Below, one piece after another: positions 10,046 through 22,318 of a DNA stretch of 64,000 nt. How positions within the stretch are numbered: the stretch's first letter is position 1; each line of letters starts with the position of its first letter. The translations under genes were made by a program, and so were the position numbers. The DNA comes from Nymphaea colorata (Eukaryota; Streptophyta; Magnoliopsida; Nymphaeales; Nymphaeaceae): the NCBI RefSeq assembly GCF_008831285.2, contig NC_045141.1, forward strand, positions 23,896,742 through 23,960,741, written 5' to 3'. The notes under the pieces were generated by a model. That model worked only from the letters and a program-made list of their open reading frames with translations, had not been told where the DNA came from and made no database searches.

Positions 10046-12998
10046 ATGGCGCCATCTGAACATGATGATGATGGTAGCAATAGGGTAGTGAGCGACGCAT
10101 GGGATTACAGAGGTAATCCTGCTACAACCGAACGAACTGGAGGATGGTTCAGTGCTGCTTCAATTCTAGGCATGACTCTCTCTCTCTTCTCTTTCACCTT
10201 ATTTCTTTTCTTGCTGCTATGGGCAAGAGAGACACTGTTGATTGAGGAACATGGGTTGATGGTGTTTGTGATTAATCTCAACAGGTGTGGAACTCACCGA
10301 AAGGCTTACAACACTAGGAATTGCAGTGAATCTAGTGACGTACTTGACCGGCGTCATGCATCTGGGAAGTGCCCGGTCGGCCAATATGGTCACCAACTTC
10401 TTGGGCACATCCTTCCTGCTGTGCCTTTTTGGTGGTTTCATTGCCGACACCTACTTGGGCAGATACCTCACCATTGCCATCTTCACAACTGTTCAAGCCA
10501 CGGTACTTAAAGGCCTCCGCTTCTTCGTCCCTTTCTGCTCTTAGGATTCGGGTTCAACAGCTTTCGTGTTGTTTTCCTCAAAAGCAAACTGGTTTCCATT
10601 TTCTCACCTGTTGTTAATGGCGATCCGTGCACAGTTTGAGATAAAATTGGTCAAATGAAAACGAGGAGGAAGGGGATTTTCAATCATAAGTGGCTTATTG
10701 AGCTATAATGGGTTTTGGCAGTCACGCTTGGTAGTTCTGCATTCTAATTTTAAAAGGACACTGCACATGCCATTCATTGTTTTGGAGCAATTCGTTGTTT
10801 CGGAACACATGCGTTTCAGTTATTTTATTGATATATTCCTTTTCTTTCAATAAATTCTTGACCGATTAACCCAAGGAAAACACATTTCTTTCCTCCTTTT
10901 TTTGAATTTTCTGTTTGGTGAACTGAGCTTGGTCAGATTCGTGTCAAAGTCATGCCAAGAGATGCATCAGAGACTGGCTTTTTTGGCCGTCTTCTTAATT
11001 TCAAGGCCTTGTTTTTCTTCTTCTCTTTCTCCACCATGCTTAAGATTCTTTCTCTGTTTCTCAGGGAGTGACCGTTCTTACCGTGTCGACCATGGTGCCG
11101 GGATTGAGGCCACCACACTGCACTACGGTTGACTCATGCATCAAGGCAAACGGCACACAGCTCTCTGTTCTGTACCTTGCTCTTTACCTCACTGCCCTGG
11201 GCACCGGAGGCCTCAAGTCTAGCGTCTCCGGCTTGGGCTCCGACCAATTCGACGAGTCGTCGCCCAGGGAGAAAAGCAAGATGATCTCCTTCTTCAGTTG
11301 GTTCTTCTTCCTCATCAACATCGGCTCCCTTGCTGCAGTCACAGTGCTCGTGTACATACAGGACAACCTCGGGAGAAAATGGGGCTATGGCATCTGTGCC
11401 TGCGCCATCCTGGTTGCACTGATCCTGTTTCTTAGCGGAACGAGGAAATACCGCTTCAAGAAGCTAGCAGGAAGTCCCATAACTCGGGTTGCCAGGGTCA
11501 TCTCCACGGCATGGAGGAACAGGCACAGAGATCTGCCTTCTGATCCCACGCTTCTTTACCAGGGCGATATGACCTGTGTCAACGGCGATGCTTACAAGAG
11601 AACAATCACCACTGTGGCACATACCAAACGGTTCAGGTATAAAATGCTCGTCCACCTCTTTCCTTATGAGGTTTTACTAATTGAACAGTCTTAAAATAAT
11701 TCACACACGGACCAGAGAATCGCTTTATTATTCTTAAATGGCAGGTCTAAGTTAAACTCGATAAGGATAAGTATCTTCTTTTTTCTTTTTCCTTTTTTTA
11801 ATGGACAAGGTCCAGAAGGACCATACTGCAGAGCAGGCCTGTTTAAAGGGCCAAACAATTTGTTAGATATAGCTGCTCATTTCAAATTAGATACCACCAA
11901 TTTTCTATTGTGAGCCGAGAAGAGCTCCATCCTTCTCTGTTGAACTTCCAAGTTTTACTTGGGTATATTCAACCTGCTTAAATTTATGATTAGTACCGTC
12001 CCCATCAAATTAATAGCAACACATGAAAAGAGTAGCTGGCAGAGCAATTTGATGTTAATAATTGTACCAAGCGAGGGGTTTGGTAACAGAACTGTTATGG
12101 TGGCGCCCCGTGCAGGTTTCTTGATAAGGCCGCCATTATTGTAGATGATCACGGCATGGACCCTGAGAAGAAGAGCGAGAGGAACATAATTTCACTGGCA
12201 CAGGTCGAGGAAGTGAAACTGGTGTTGAGCATGATGCCCATATGGGCCACAACCATAATTTTTTGGACAGCTTACGCTCAAATGACGACGTTTTCTGTGC
12301 AACAAGCCACAACTATGGACAGGCGCCTGGTCGGATCCTTCCAAATCCCCGCCGCGTCTCTCACCGTCTTCTTCGTCGGAAGCGTGCTCGTAGTCGTTCC
12401 GATCTACGACCGCGCCGTGGTCCCGATCGCCCGGCGGTTCACGGGCCGGCGAGAGGGGATCACTACCCTCCAAAGGATCGGAGTCGGCCTGGTTCTGAGC
12501 ATCTTGGCCATGGTTGCCTCGGCTCTGACCGAGATAAAGAGGCTAAGTGTGGCCCACGCCACTCCTAGCCCAAGCGGCACCGTGCCTCTGAGCGTCTTCT
12601 GGCTGGTGCCTCAGTTCTTCCTGGTGGGTGCGGGAGAGGCCTTCACCTACATCGGGCAGCTTGACTTTTTCCTGAGGGAGTGCCCTGCGGCGATGAAGAC
12701 CATGAGCACAGGGATGTTCCTTAGCACCCTGTCCCTTGGCTTCTTCTTCAGCTCCGCCCTTGTCGCCATTGTCCATATGGTGACTTCAGGACACGGGACA
12801 AGTGGGTGGATAACGGACAACCTGAACAAGGGGAAGCTCTATAACTTTTACTGGCTCCTGGCCGCCCTCAGTGTGCTGAACTTTGCCGTCTACCTCTACT
12901 GTGCTAAATGGTACGTGTACAAGGAGCAGAGGATCTCCACGACCAATCTTGAGGAAGAAGAGAAGGTGATTGAGTTGGAAGCTTGTTGCCAAGCGTAA
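10046..12998 (+). CDS. NPF6.3-like: NRT1/PTR family transporter, NPF6 (NRT1.1-like), copy 1
   Basis: Four exons join in frame: 10046-10169, 10285-10502, 11065-11636, 12116-12998 (598 aa, normal NPF length). The product is a plasma-membrane proton-coupled major facilitator closely resembling Arabidopsis NRT1.1/NPF6.3. Visible landmarks are the ELTER proton-coupling motif (E44, E47, R48), RYLTIAIF with the Thr equivalent to the phospho-switch T101 (T104), FGTDQFDE-type loop (GLGSDQFDES), and GEAFTYIGQLDFF with the conserved Glu. The position of NRT1.1 His356, which contacts nitrate, is Tyr358 (WTAYAQMTT). In maize, NPF6.6 with His prefers nitrate and NPF6.4 with Tyr prefers chloride, so chloride or mixed transport is an inference here. 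Intron 1 starts with GC, not GT. The start ATG is the first in the leader and is followed by the acidic N-terminus and DAWDYRG typical of the family. A paralog lies 16 kb downstream. Confidence 0.95.
10170..10284 (+). other. GC-AG intron 1 of NPF6 copy 1
   Basis: The conserved junction I-L-G / V-E-L-T-E-R requires splicing CTAG|GCATGA to ACAG|GTGTGG. The only phase-compatible GT donor nearby (TTCA|GTGCTG) would delete six residues at the start of the first membrane helix. The second gene uses a GC donor at exactly the same codon position, which makes a sequencing error unlikely. Confidence 0.8.
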
Positions 12999-13304
12999 GA
13001 GGCAAAAGGCGAAAGAATCGTCTGTTATGTGAAGCACCATTGTGATGACTCATGAGAGGTGAAATAGGTTGAATCTCATCTTGTCTTAGTGTGTGAGGGT
13101 CCCAATAGCAGACAAGGCCGAAGGTCGAGTAGTTTGTGGAAAGGGGCTTTTTTTTTTCTTCTTCTTCTTCTCCTTTTTAGTGTTCCAAATTGCTCAACAC
13201 TCGTGGAAAGGTGTTTTCAATTTTTCTTCTTTTTTTGGGAAAATATAGTATATGGCAAATTGTACATTATGTAGAAGGTTTTGTGGCATTTTCCTTGTCA
13301 TAAG

Positions 13305-13310
13305 AATAAA
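13305..13310 (+). terminator. Candidate polyadenylation signal of NPF6 copy 1
   Basis: AATAAA occurs 307 bp after the stop codon in a T-rich context, a plausible 3' UTR length. Plant polyadenylation signals are loose, so this is only a candidate. Confidence 0.35.
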
Positions 13311-13740
13311 TGCTTTGTCTTCTTATTGTCAGAGAGAGATACCCATACTCCTTAATGAAGCCAGGCAAGAGAAAGGCTGTCACAGCTAATTGAACTATTA
13401 CGCTTCTTAACCTATATGGTTCATTATTGCCTTGAGTCAGCAGAAGGTGCGGGCTATAAATGAATATTGGACAGAACGACAAAGACGAGAACCTCCAACT
13501 AAAAGGAGAAACCATGATAACGGGAAGAAAGAAAAAAAAAAAAATCCGCAACTGAACCTTGGAAACAAGGATGAAAGCTATATGAACATATATATAATAA
13601 AAGAACACGACTATTCTTCTATTCAATACCCTTAAAAGTAATTAATGGTCGACTGTATTTTAAGTTGACAGTCTCTATAACAGCAGAAAATCAGCATTCA
13701 TTGGCCAATTGAAACTGGTGCATTACGCGTTATAGGTGCT

Positions 13741-14347
13741 CTAATGAGCGTGCACCGAGAAGCGATAGGGACGACTCGATGTAATTTGTAAAGCCCCCAC
13801 CTTCAAAAGTAAAAAAAAAAAAGTTACAATGGAGTGGTTTTTTCTCATCACAAGATGAGCATGGGTTAATTGAACTTGGCAGGACTTCTGCTGTGGCTCG
13901 AACCTGGAAGGAGAAGTACTGTAGGGAAGGGAAGGAGATTTTTGATAGAGAAGGACGAGAAGGTAGACGAGGGCATGGTAAATATGCGAAAAGGGCTGTA
14001 GGGAGGGAGGGTTTTTAATAGCGAAGGACGAGAAGGCAGAAGAGGGCATGGTAAATATGCATCTTCCCCTCCGGCAGCCCTGACACGTCCGGCAACCTCG
14101 ATGTTCTCCTTGTTGTGGGAAAAGCCGGCAGACCGGACCTGCCATTCTCGTCCACTGGTGCCGTCCACCGACCACCGTCCCCAGCTACTGGCGTTACATC
14201 ACCAGCCAGCTGCATGCTAACTGGCCTACGCGGCTTCGACATCGCTACGTACGTCACTGAAGTCTCCCCTTCTTCTGTGTAATTTTCATATGGTAAACTT
14301 TTGGTTGGGGCCATAGCCGCTGCCGAACCCCCACACCTTAACCGCAA
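13741..14347 (-). other. Unassigned open frames, possible small gene
   Basis: On the minus strand three overlapping frames of 100-144 codons are open. The most protein-like is 14015-14347, which reads MAPTKSLPYENYTEEG from an internal Met and is rich in Arg, Pro and Gly; I recognise no family. Its C-terminal part lies in a local tandem duplication (13920-14060), and no clear donor site continues it. It could be a lineage-specific gene, a 5' exon, or chance in a GC-richer patch. Confidence 0.2.
13920..14060. repeat. Imperfect tandem duplication, period 77 bp
   Basis: Unit 1 (13920-13987) and unit 2 (13997-14060) share the order TGTAGGGA, a purine-rich block, AAGGACGAGAAGG, and GAGGGCATGGTAAATATGC, with small indels. 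It is a local duplication of a purine-rich sequence. Confidence 0.85.
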
Positions 14348-14349
14348 TT

Positions 14350-17300
14350 TGTCCCTTCTTTATACCTATTACATTTATCATACATTCATGTCCTCCTCCT
14401 CATACCTTCTGATAAGTTTTCCAGGGTTTTACCGCACTTAACAGTGAGTTCTGTAAATGATTTAGCCCTTGTCTTGCTTTTGTAATATCATTTCTTATTG
14501 TAATGGCAAATTAGGCACTAATGATCCCTTATCAACTATGAAAATCAGTAAGCCTTTCTGAGGTTCTCTATTATTGGTCTATTTAATAGTTTTATTTCCA
14601 TGATGGAGGTTTGCTTAGCTTGCTGGGCAGGTCACGTATATGTTTATTTTAATTGTCTATCAATCCACTACAAGATTTGCCAAATTAATCTTGTGTCTGT
14701 GAATACACTACTAGAGTTTGGTCACGCACCTAGCACAAGATTCACCATATCTTTCGTATAATTGTTCCTTTTGAGATTGAACCAAGCAAGATATTCGCGC
14801 TAAAATTCACTCCAAGAAGAACTTCGAGGCAATTAAGCTTTGGAATAAATCCTTGCAATGTGTGTTACAGTCATGTTTAACTCGCTTGCCGAAGCGTATG
14901 GCGTCTAGCAGCAGGTGATAATGCATGTTTTTTTTTTCCTCCCCATATTTGAGAGTTTATGAATAATATTCTATCTAAATCAAGGCCACAAATACCTAAG
15001 CCCAATTGTCTAGCACTCTCTAAAACGTGAAACAAAAGCAAGTTTAAATTTATGGAACAAAGTACATGACAAGCCAGGCTACCTGATCAGCCTTGAAGTG
15101 TTACCTTACATTATTTATCTAAATCTTCATTATTTATTTATGTGACAAAATGTCCTTCACTTCTTAATATGGAGCCCTTTGAAAGCAAGACTAGGGATAA
15201 TTACTTTGTGCCGACTTGCCACTAGAATGATTGGGAACCCTAACAAGAGACGGGCTTATCTGCAAATTAGCATATAACAGGGGCTATCTTGAAATTTTTA
15301 TATTGGAACATTTTCGGCTAAACTTTGTTACAAAATAAATCCGCACCACCACCACAGCAGATGTTTTTCAGGTCAGTGAAGAAATTTCACCACCAATAAA
15401 GTTTCCTTTCCTTTTTTTGATTCCTTCAAGGTTCAGGGCTGCTTTTAGTATTTTAGGATAGCATCTCTCTATGCTTTAACTTGTATAACGGTGCTTTTAT
15501 TTGCAATATAGATAGATAGATAGTAGACATCAATGGTGCTTTTATTTGCAATATAGATAGATAAATAGTAGACACCAATGGTGCTTTTACTGGCAAGATA
15601 GATAGGTAGTAGACACTAATGAAATTTGAAATGTATGACAAAAGCAGTTGACCTTGCTTCCTGAAACTAAGGAGGGAAGTCTAAGAACTTTACTCCTTCT
15701 AAGATATTCCAGGTATTTCGTACGTGGGTAAGATAATATCTTATTACCTATTGATATTCATTAAGTCGGAATCTAGAAATATATAATTGAATCTTAGTAG
15801 ATGCAGTTTCGTAATTAAATCTGAAAACCAGAGACTAGAATCTGATTAAGATCTGACCCGATCACAGTGGTCAGATTTGGATCAGCTAAATAATATCACA
15901 GCCAAGAAGAGGAAACAACCCCCAAATGTGAGTCCAATCCTTCTTGCGCCCCGAAAGGGAGGCACTGTGGGCATGATGCATTGTGTGCCCTTCCATTATT
16001 GCGCCTAGCATGATTTGCTCCAACCTCAGAACTCCATATTTAAAAAATCACAAAGGTACAACGACTCAACAAGTTGGCCTTGTTTTCCTATGTCAAGGGG
16101 GCTGCATTGAGTCGGTTGTTAAAGATCCCCTGGGTGAGCTTCCTCGTTTTATCTAATCGAAGATGCGGATTGAAATCATTTTAAAACTTACGCATGAAGA
16201 GAAAGAGATGGATCGGTTGATTGATTTTCACTTTTTCTTCTTTCTTTTTTTTTTTTCCTTTGGCGCGTTTGACAAAGATTGACCAGTGGGGAGAACAAAG
16301 CTTCTTCAATTTTCATGGAGGGAGGGGCCGTGGATTGTTTAATGGCTGAGCGCCATGGGAGCAAAAAGTTTAAGGGGACCCTCACGTGGTGTTGCAGAGA
16401 AAGATCACGGGCTCTGCATTGGCCTTTGACTTATTTATTGTTGCTGTTCCTTCTGTTGCAGATACTTTCTCTGCTGCGCAGAACTGCGCCACCGTAACTC
16501 TGCTTGCCTCTTCCAAAAGATGCTAGCCAGCCGCATCAAGCTCAGATAGAATTAAGAACTCCCCGTGTCTCCTTGTATATCTGATTGTGTTCGACTGGAT
16601 GGTAAGCGTGCCTACCGAATCTATTGTTTGTCCTTTTCTTCTTCTTCTTTGATGAATCTGGCAAGCCACTGCCATATAGCTTTCTTCGTTTCTTGATAAC
16701 TTTGAACTGTATTGATGTTGTGATTCTTATTCCATTAAAAAATTAGGAACCCACTTCTTTTTTCAGAGAAAAAAAAAAACATCAGAAGCCATGGCTAATT
16801 AAATTAGTTCTCCTCAGATTTGTCTGAATGGTTTGTGGATCGGCAAAAACCGCTACTCTATACATTCATTTTCAAAAAATAAATTTGAATAGTATATTTA
16901 CAAAATTACGAATAAAATGTATTAAGATACTTAAAATAATAATACCGAAGAATCGAATGCGTTATGTGGCTCATTTGTATTGAGGGTGTATAGGGTTTTG
17001 AGAGGACAGAATAGCAGCTGAAAAAATGAACTTGTAGCAAAAACTGCATCAGGGACGCCGATTTAACCTGTATCTTGCCTTCCCAATAATAAAAAATCTT
17101 TTGTGAAAGACCAAGTTTTTCAGAAGACCAGGAGGAGTTGGTGTGGCTGGTGGGACAGGCCTTTGCTTTTGAGAGGCTGGGTTGTTTTTATTCCATGGGC
17201 CCAGTGGCGGAGTCAAGGGGGTCCGCATGGGCCTTGGTTCCACTTCAAATTCTTTTAAAAAAGTTTACTTGTTTTGTATAAAAATTTTGAAAAATGATAT

Positions 17301-18280
17301 TTCAGTGCATGTAAAAATTTAGAAACTTTAATTCGGTCTCGGTCGTTAAACATTTCATTTCTAATTTCACCCTTACATGAGCACAAATTCTCATAGACAC
17401 CAGTATTCACCTAAACTGTTCTTTGAGAATGCTGAAACAAAGTGTTCTGTGTTCTTTTGCCTAGTGCAGTAGGGGCAGGGAAGGCCTATATGAATTGGCT
17501 GTCAACTTTGGAATGGGTTGACTGGAGGAACCCTTCCACTTGACATTGAAGGAGTCGAGTTTGACATAGGAGTAGGTCAGGAGCTAGGGAGGGCCTGCCC
17601 ATACTGGACTCAGATCTCCTAGCGACCACTTTCATGTCAAGGCGGAGCATGGGCCCATTTTAGCCCATACTTAGTCCCCGATGCCCACATCATCAGATCT
17701 ATGTAAAGGTAAAGCAAAATCATCTGAACCCACAAGAGACCCTTTGTGTTTCTGGTTTTGCATCTGTGTGCGTGTGTGTGTGCGCGTGCCTGTGTTTGCA
17801 CACGTGCGCATGTCTTGACAGGTTAAATGTACATCCCCAGTTCGCTGGGTCCGGCCTCGATCAGTGGCGCAGACTTGTAAACATGGATCATGCATCTCAT
17901 TTAAAAGGTCCAGTTATGCACTGTCCAGCACATTGATGGCCTAATTCACATGTTTGATGTGGTTGTGGCCACCAAGTTAAAAAATCTCCCTCATTAAGTT
18001 ATGATCTAATCTTTAGTGTTGATCATTCACAAAAAAACCATTAAAAACTCAGACTTAGACATTTTTCCAAGTAACAAGTATCCAAGTACTTGGATACAAT
18101 TTCACTGAAATGTTAACTCTATCGCTTTTGCAACCACTTGTTCTTTCGCTTCTTGTTTGCGGAGTGGGATATTATTCCGCTCACCTGACTGGACGTGGCC
18201 CTTGTAAGTGGAAGGATTCAGCTTACAGGATAAGGACAACGGTTGCTTGAAAATATCACCAGGTTGATGGCAGGTCACGA
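14350..18280. other. Intergenic, no gene recognised
   Basis: No frame shows a domain or usable splice structure. The stretch contains the 45-bp tandem repeat at 15490-15620. At 17202 there is CAGTGGCGGAG, the terminal motif of the small transposon family found complete at 18289-18461, but no matching right end was located. Confidence 0.5.
15490..15620. repeat. Three tandem copies of a 45-bp unit
   Basis: Units at 15490-15534, 15535-15579 and 15580-15620 begin GGTGCTTTTA, carry a GATA/GATAGATA tract in the middle, and end with AGTAGACAYCAAT or a near variant. The third copy is 4 bp shorter. Copies 1 and 2 differ at two positions, so the duplication is fairly recent. Confidence 0.95.
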
Positions 18281-18288
18281 GTTCGAAA

Positions 18289-18461
18289 CAGTGGTGGAGC
18301 CAAGATTTTTCTTCCGTGGGGCACTTGCATTGACGACACAACTTTGGTGTGGCCATTGCATAAACTTTTAGAGTCATAACAATGTGAATTTAACACAATA
18401 TAAAGAATTTTTTTATGGACAGGCGTGGGCCCACCCCAAACAACAAGTAGCTCCACTACTG
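18289..18461. mobile_element. hAT-like MITE, 173 bp, 8-bp target duplication
   Basis: The ends are CAGTGGTGGAGC (left) and, on the minus strand, CAGTAGTGGAGC (right): 11 of 12 bases match. The element is flanked by GTTCGAAA (18281-18288) and GTTCTAAA (18462-18469), an 8-bp direct repeat with one mismatch, as for hAT elements. It is too short to encode anything. The target GAGTTCGAAAC resembles a tRNA/SINE B box, so it may have inserted into an older SINE. Related ends occur at 17202, 40133 and 40426. Confidence 0.8.
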
Positions 18462-18629
18462 GTTCTAAACCCACGAAGTATTCACCTCTCAACTTCACTT
18501 TCCCTTTCTCAATAATGGATGGGAAAACTACAGCCCTGGATGCTTTTTAGGGTGTCTGTTTCATTGTAGAAATAAGATCTGCAGTAGGATCTGAAATCAG
18601 TGTATTTCAGGTCTGTCCTCATCCCCATT

Positions 18630-18631
<2 letters not shown>

Positions 18632-18662
<31 letters not shown>
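18632..18662. repeat. (AT)n microsatellite
   Basis: About 15 uninterrupted AT units in intergenic DNA. Confidence 0.95.
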
Positions 18663-18665
<3 letters not shown>

Positions 18666-18669
18666 GATT

Positions 18670-20243
18670 CATGCTGCTAAGATCATCTTTTGTTTAAGTC
18701 AAAGATCTTTCAATGCACACTTTTTAGTGCAGCATGAGATTTGAGATCTGAAGCTATTGAACACTACCTCAAGCGCAACAATAGGACCTCTTGGTCGTGT
18801 TTGAAAGGGCCAAATCTCAAACCTAAACACCAGGAAACGCATGTGTCCAAGAGGAGTGGATTATAATACTCCAAGTATATATGCGAAGAAAGGTTCACAA
18901 ACACGGAAAAATTTTGAGATCTGCATACTTGTATGTAATACAACTATTTGCTAGGGTCTTCAGTTTTCTAGTTGGGAACCAAAGTGAGCTATAAATTGAG
19001 TTGAGATATGGCCAACCAGAGGGCAGGCCAGTTTTTTCTTTAGAGTTGGGTCATCAATCTTGGGATCAAAGCCTAAGTTCAAAAAGTAAAACTTGAGGTC
19101 TTGTATACTAAGACGCATGTTTAAGAAGAACCTAAAAAAAACATTGGCATGGGCGCCATCTCTTGAATGGCCCCAAAGGTTCAAAATGGATACTGAATGC
19201 CTACCAAGCCCGGCCCCAACTGTTAGACCATCCCCTCGGGATTGGCATGTATGCGATGAATATGCCCATTATCTCTTATGCACATGAAGCAAAGAATGCG
19301 TGTTCCTTTTAGTTTTCATTGCGTGTTCTCAACATTTTATGCACCAAACTATAGATTATATGTTGCTGATCATATTTTGGATGCATTATGAGGTCCTGAT
19401 GAAGGGAATCCTCTAAAGACAGGACTGCCCAGTGGGCCAGCGAGTGGGTCTTGCCTTTACATCAAAGCTCCGTCGGTGATGATATGTAATTGAACTCAAA
19501 TGTACATTGTGAGCGTCGATCATCACGTCCGTATCGGTCCCTGAATATTGGCCAATTGATGCGAGTCATACTTAATTGTTTGAATGTGGAGAAAAGAAAG
19601 AAAGTTTATCTTTTTAAGGGTGTCGGCCCGATATTATTGGGCCAATTCGATGTGTATCGACCAATACGAATCGATGATGACAAAAGTTTAATAATTTCAT
19701 TTCGCAATCATTAATCGTAAGAAGAAAAAGAAAACTACATATTTTATCGAGGGAGGGAAAAGAAACAGGAGTCACAAGATATAGACCTTATTGAGTCCCG
19801 ATCGGACCCTGCTTGCCTTGCCCGATCCAAAATGGGCGTTTAAATGAACCGGACCACTCTTTTGGGGACCCGATTCATGAATGCCCGAAATTTTTTCTTT
19901 TTCTTTTTCTGTATACGCAACAATTTCCATCACTCGCTGTTTTGTGTCGACCAGAGGGTCAATTGCAAATTCTCAAAATAGAAGCACATGGTTTACGAAT
20001 TTTTCAAAAAAAATTACAACTTTTTTAGTAAATGAGTCTCACTATATCTTCACTTCTTTGAGGTTGTGTTTGATGGCTTTCGATCTAAGATCCAAAAACC
20101 ACCCTGAATGAAACTTTTGTCATGTAACAAAGATTCTGATAAGGAGCATGTGGCCACCAAGCATGATTGCCATTGGCCGCTACCTTTATCCTCTCTTATA
20201 AAAACACTGCCCATGTGCGCCCTCTTGCCCGCACTCAGATATG

Positions 20244-20281
<38 letters not shown>

Positions 20282-21860
20282 CATGCCACTATTGGAGGGG
20301 ACCCTGTTCAGTAAATATCTTTCATGATCAGTATTAATTTCATATGCTTGACCATGATATGAATTCAACCAAGGTTCAACATTATTATGGAGTCGGTGTA
20401 CATATAGACTCAAAGGTCAATAGTGCCATATTGTGTTAATGTACCAAACACGATAAATTTAATTAGGAAAATAGTTTGGTTTCTTGGGATACATAATGCA
20501 GAAGCACTTAGGGAAAGAACGCTCCTCTAGCAAACATTGAATGGTCTATAGACAGGCTCCTCTCACACCTAGCTTGCCCTATTACTCCACACTTGCGCCC
20601 AACCTTAGTGGGTGGCAACAGCCTGGTTCCAGCCACGACTTGTGTTGTGTTCTCTTTTGGAAAATAAAATGGTGGTACTCTTGCTTCTGATAGATACGCC
20701 GCCTGTACCTATTCCGGCGAGCCCAAACTCATGAGCTCCAGAATTTGTGGCCCCCCAGTTCAAGGCTTTAAGCTCCAAATGATCTGACCGGGCACCGGGT
20801 CGTCGGAGGCTCGAACCTCATGGGCATCCAAATTCCGGCCACCCGGCACAGCAAAAGTATTTAATTTATTCATATGCAAACAGTTTAAGAAAGAAAGAAA
20901 GAACCCGAAAATTAAAATGTGTTGCTACATCGTTACCGGCGAACCAGAAATAATTTCCAAAACCCCCCAAGTTGACTCCAAAATTTATTCATATGCCTAC
21001 TGCCCGCATCAGGCCACAGGAGGAAAGCGATCGGAATTTGGCTGTTCCATCTTCCATGCAGGGGCCGACATAATTTTGTTCGTCTTCTTCTAATTGTCAA
21101 ACGAAGATGGTGGTCGCATGTGAAACCTGATTGCTGCACGATAATTACAAGCATTCTTTAATTACCCGTTTGGATGCACCTTAAGATCACGCTGGAATCC
21201 CGTTTTTTCTTTCAAAATCGGTCGAGAAAAAGCTGTTTGGGCCCTGAAATCAGGTTTCTGCCGTGACGTTAGCACGCATTATCTAATCTTGATTAGATGC
21301 ATGATTCTACTCTATGACGAAGATTGCAATCTATCGATAAGAGATTGGTATTGATGGATAAAGAAGACTTTCGAAGGAGATAAATGAACATGCATGCAAG
21401 CGTCAGAAATTTATATAAAACTACCAACAAGATAAGAAATAAGAGTTTTGATTCAAAAAGCATCCACAGAAATGGAGCCCGTTATCCCGCTTCTGTACAT
21501 ATGTATAATCTGTTGATGTTGCTGATCTTCCATTGACATTTATGACGCTTTTTCTTTTTTACTTTTAGTTTCGTACAATTTTCTTCCAATTGTTAATTGG
21601 TGTGAACTCCTTAACTAAGCGTCCTTCCTTTTAAGATCAGTTTGCATTTGGATCAGTCAAATCACAAAATTTGGGGAAGAGATCCAACTTAGATCAAGTT
21701 CTGTGCAACTAAAGAGAAGTTTAAAACCTCAAGTGCACGAGAAACAGAGAAATCAAATTTTGAGATAATCCAAGCGACCAAAGAAAATTAAAAGCATACA
21801 AACTATAAACCAAACTGTTCGATCAAATTCAAGATAGACAGAAAACAAGAACAGTCGGGA
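18670..21860. other. Intergenic, no gene recognised
   Basis: The stretch holds only a TA microsatellite (20247-20280) and scattered repeat-like patches. One patch near 19525-19690 is rich in CGTATCGG/CCGATATT-type words. At 20813-20824 GGCTCGAACCTC resembles an inverted tRNA B box. No complete element could be delimited. Confidence 0.5.
20247..20280. repeat. (TA)n microsatellite
   Basis: About 17 TA units. Open frames across it are low-complexity Tyr-Ile repeats and not genes. Confidence 0.95.
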
Positions 21861-21862
21861 AT

Positions 21863-22318
21863 GAGTGATGTCAATATATCCAATTTAGGTCGAATATTAG
21901 ACTGAACTGTTTCAAAAAAATCGGACATGAAAAAAAAAAGAAATTAATATTCAATTAAAAAATCGGATCAAAACTGGACTTAAGAAATGACATCTCATCG
22001 CATTTGGATTTGGATTCAGATATAAATAAATATCTTATCTGATTCGGATACTGCTTTGGATCAGATTTATCTTTAAACAAATATCCTTTATATAATGTTC
22101 TTATTTTGAAATCAGTCAAATTCGGTTCAAAATTCAGATTTAGATATGAATGTAAATTGGATGTGGATCATATTCAGATTGTGAAATCGCATTCAGATTC
22201 GAAATCTGATTGGGATACGATTTTTATTTGTTCATATTATAACCCGAATTTGAAATATCTGAAAAAGCAAATACGGCTAAAGATATATTCGATTCGAATC
22301 TAATCCGTGACATCCCTA
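21863..22318. mobile_element. Non-autonomous DNA element of degenerate GGATTCGGAT-type subrepeats
   Basis: The right end, on the minus strand, begins TAGGGATGTCA; the left end reads GAGTGATGTCA, agreeing at 9 of 11 positions. Between them the sequence is a succession of decayed words such as GGATTTGGATTC and AGATATAAATA. No clear target duplication is visible, and the superfamily is uncertain. Confidence 0.45.

Noticed and set aside
10046-10510. Uninterrupted 154-codon frame from the NPF6 start codon
   Set aside because: It reads through intron 1 into a wrong frame; the conserved ELTER exon shows that splicing at 10170-10284 is needed.
12192-12829. Minus-strand and alternate-frame open frames inside NPF6 exon 4
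   Set aside because: Shadows of the GC-rich coding exon; they show no domain and are not expected to be expressed.
13885-13910. GGCTCGAACCT, inverted B-box-like word, also at 20813
   Set aside because: Short match only; flanks of the two sites do not align, so no SINE could be defined.
17202-17660. Possible MITE starting CAGTGGCGGAGTC with CATGGGCC flanks
   Set aside because: CATGGGCC recurs at about 17648, but the base pairs before it do not form the matching terminal repeat.
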